This document shows positions 5,222 to 5,567 of a stretch of 5,567 nt of DNA, one piece after another (position 1 is the first letter of the stretch; every line of letters begins with the position of its first letter). The position numbers and the translations under genes were made by a program. Below the pieces are notes generated by a model. That model made no database searches. It had not been told where the DNA came from and saw only the letters and a list, made by a program, of their open reading frames with translations. Location: positions 1 through 5,567 of the forward strand of contig CAADUS010000167.1 of the NCBI GenBank assembly GCA_900752275.1, written 5' to 3'. This DNA comes from an uncultured Collinsella sp. Its GTDB lineage: Bacteria > Actinomycetota > Coriobacteriia > Coriobacteriales > Coriobacteriaceae.

Positions 5222-5502
5222 GAGGAGAAATTCGATGCGTACGTGCGCTACTCCATGAAGCCGCCCTGGGATGGCGGCAACCTCGTCGTTGCCCGTCTGA
5301 TGGGTGTGCTCAAGGCATCCGTTCCCCTCTTTATCGACGTAACGGGCAAAAAAGGCTCGTCGAGGAGACCATCCGCACCCACCGTGGCGTGGCCGATGCC
5401 ATCGCCGCGCGCAACCCCACCGCAGCGCACGACGCGATGTATTTGCACCTGGTGTATAACCGCAACATGATTGCGGAGGGAGCAGAAGCAAAAGGCATTT
5501 AG
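5222..5502 (+). pseudogene. Remnant of a GntR/FCD regulator (C-terminal ligand-binding part, frameshifted)
   Basis: The first part (5222-5353) reads EEKFDAYVRYSM, then DGGNLVVARLMGVLKAS and VPLFIDVTGKK. After a -1 shift the frame continues as RLVEETIRTHRGVADAIA and ARNPTAAHDAMYLHLVYNR, to TAG at 5500-5502. The second part carries the closing FCD pattern: H in THRGVADAI, and M-x-x-H-L in AMYLHLV, the last two metal-binding histidines of that fold. The break is at an A6 run (5348-5353); one more base there would restore G-K-K-R-L. A stop codon (5219-5221) precedes the first part, and no DNA-binding domain or plausible start is visible upstream, where the terminator sits. It is thus both 5'-truncated and frameshifted. 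It is not a piece of the regulator at the left edge as far as can be compared, since the parts present do not overlap clearly. Confidence 0.75.
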
Positions 5503-5567
5503 GGCCCGACAATAATCTTTCTTTGGCAAAACGCAGGCGGTGGGGGGGGCGCCACCCCGGCGGCGCC
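5503..5567. other. Non-coding tail with G8 run and GC-rich dyads
   Basis: After the remnant's stop codon no gene is visible. A run of eight G (5542-5549) is followed by two copies of GGCGCC (5548-5553 and 5562-5567), which can pair with each other around an eight-base loop. A GGTGG/CCACC pairing (5539-5543 with 5553-5557 or nearby) is an alternative. This may be the beginning of a terminator or palindromic repeat cut by the window edge. Confidence 0.3.

Noticed and set aside
5348..5354. Programmed -1 frameshift at the A6 run
   Set aside because: The codon phase is GGC AAA AAA GGC, which does not fit the X-XXY-YYZ slippery arrangement, and the gene also lacks its 5' half. A one-base deletion is simpler.

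Overview
The window looks like a chromosomal stretch from a moderately GC-rich bacterium, most likely a gut Actinomycetota of the Coriobacteriia (Collinsella-like). That assignment rests on codon use, strong AAGGAG-type ribosome binding sites and the gene types present. No phylogenetic marker lies in the window, so it is an inference.

Left part (1-2625), all on the minus strand and read from right to left: a HIT-family nucleotide-binding protein (2625-2191), then 66 bases later a GntP-family organic-acid permease (2124-790), a clear rho-independent terminator (706-753), a perfect 26-bp inverted repeat (601-675), and a GntR/FCD transcription regulator (531 to beyond base 1, truncated by the window edge). 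The permease and regulator are plausibly one functional module for uptake of a sugar acid or other carboxylate, with the regulator sensing the substrate. The HIT gene may share a transcript with the permease.

Middle (2626-3112): an intergenic region of nearly 490 bases that is dense in dyad symmetry. It holds a 34-bp palindrome whose 14-bp core recurs in inverted orientation 125 bp away, a 12-bp perfect palindrome, a good plus-strand promoter with the second core just downstream of its -10, a 16-bp hairpin, and a terminator-like structure with a competing pairing just before the next start codon. It drives a small integral membrane protein of the YczE/DUF6198 type (3113-3793). The arrangement suggests repression at initiation combined with attenuation in a leader of about 230 nt. 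This is the most interesting non-coding part of the window.

Right part (3794-5567): seven tandem 10-bp repeats (3821-3890) sit directly before an AAA-type ATPase with a C-terminal winged-helix region (3907-4998). It is followed by a degenerate array of TTTCGT-containing repeats (5022-5145), a strong hairpin terminator (5169-5204), and the remains of a second GntR/FCD regulator (5222-5502). That remnant keeps only the C-terminal ligand-binding part and has a -1 frameshift at an A6 run. The last 65 bases hold a G8 run and GC-rich dyads but no visible gene.
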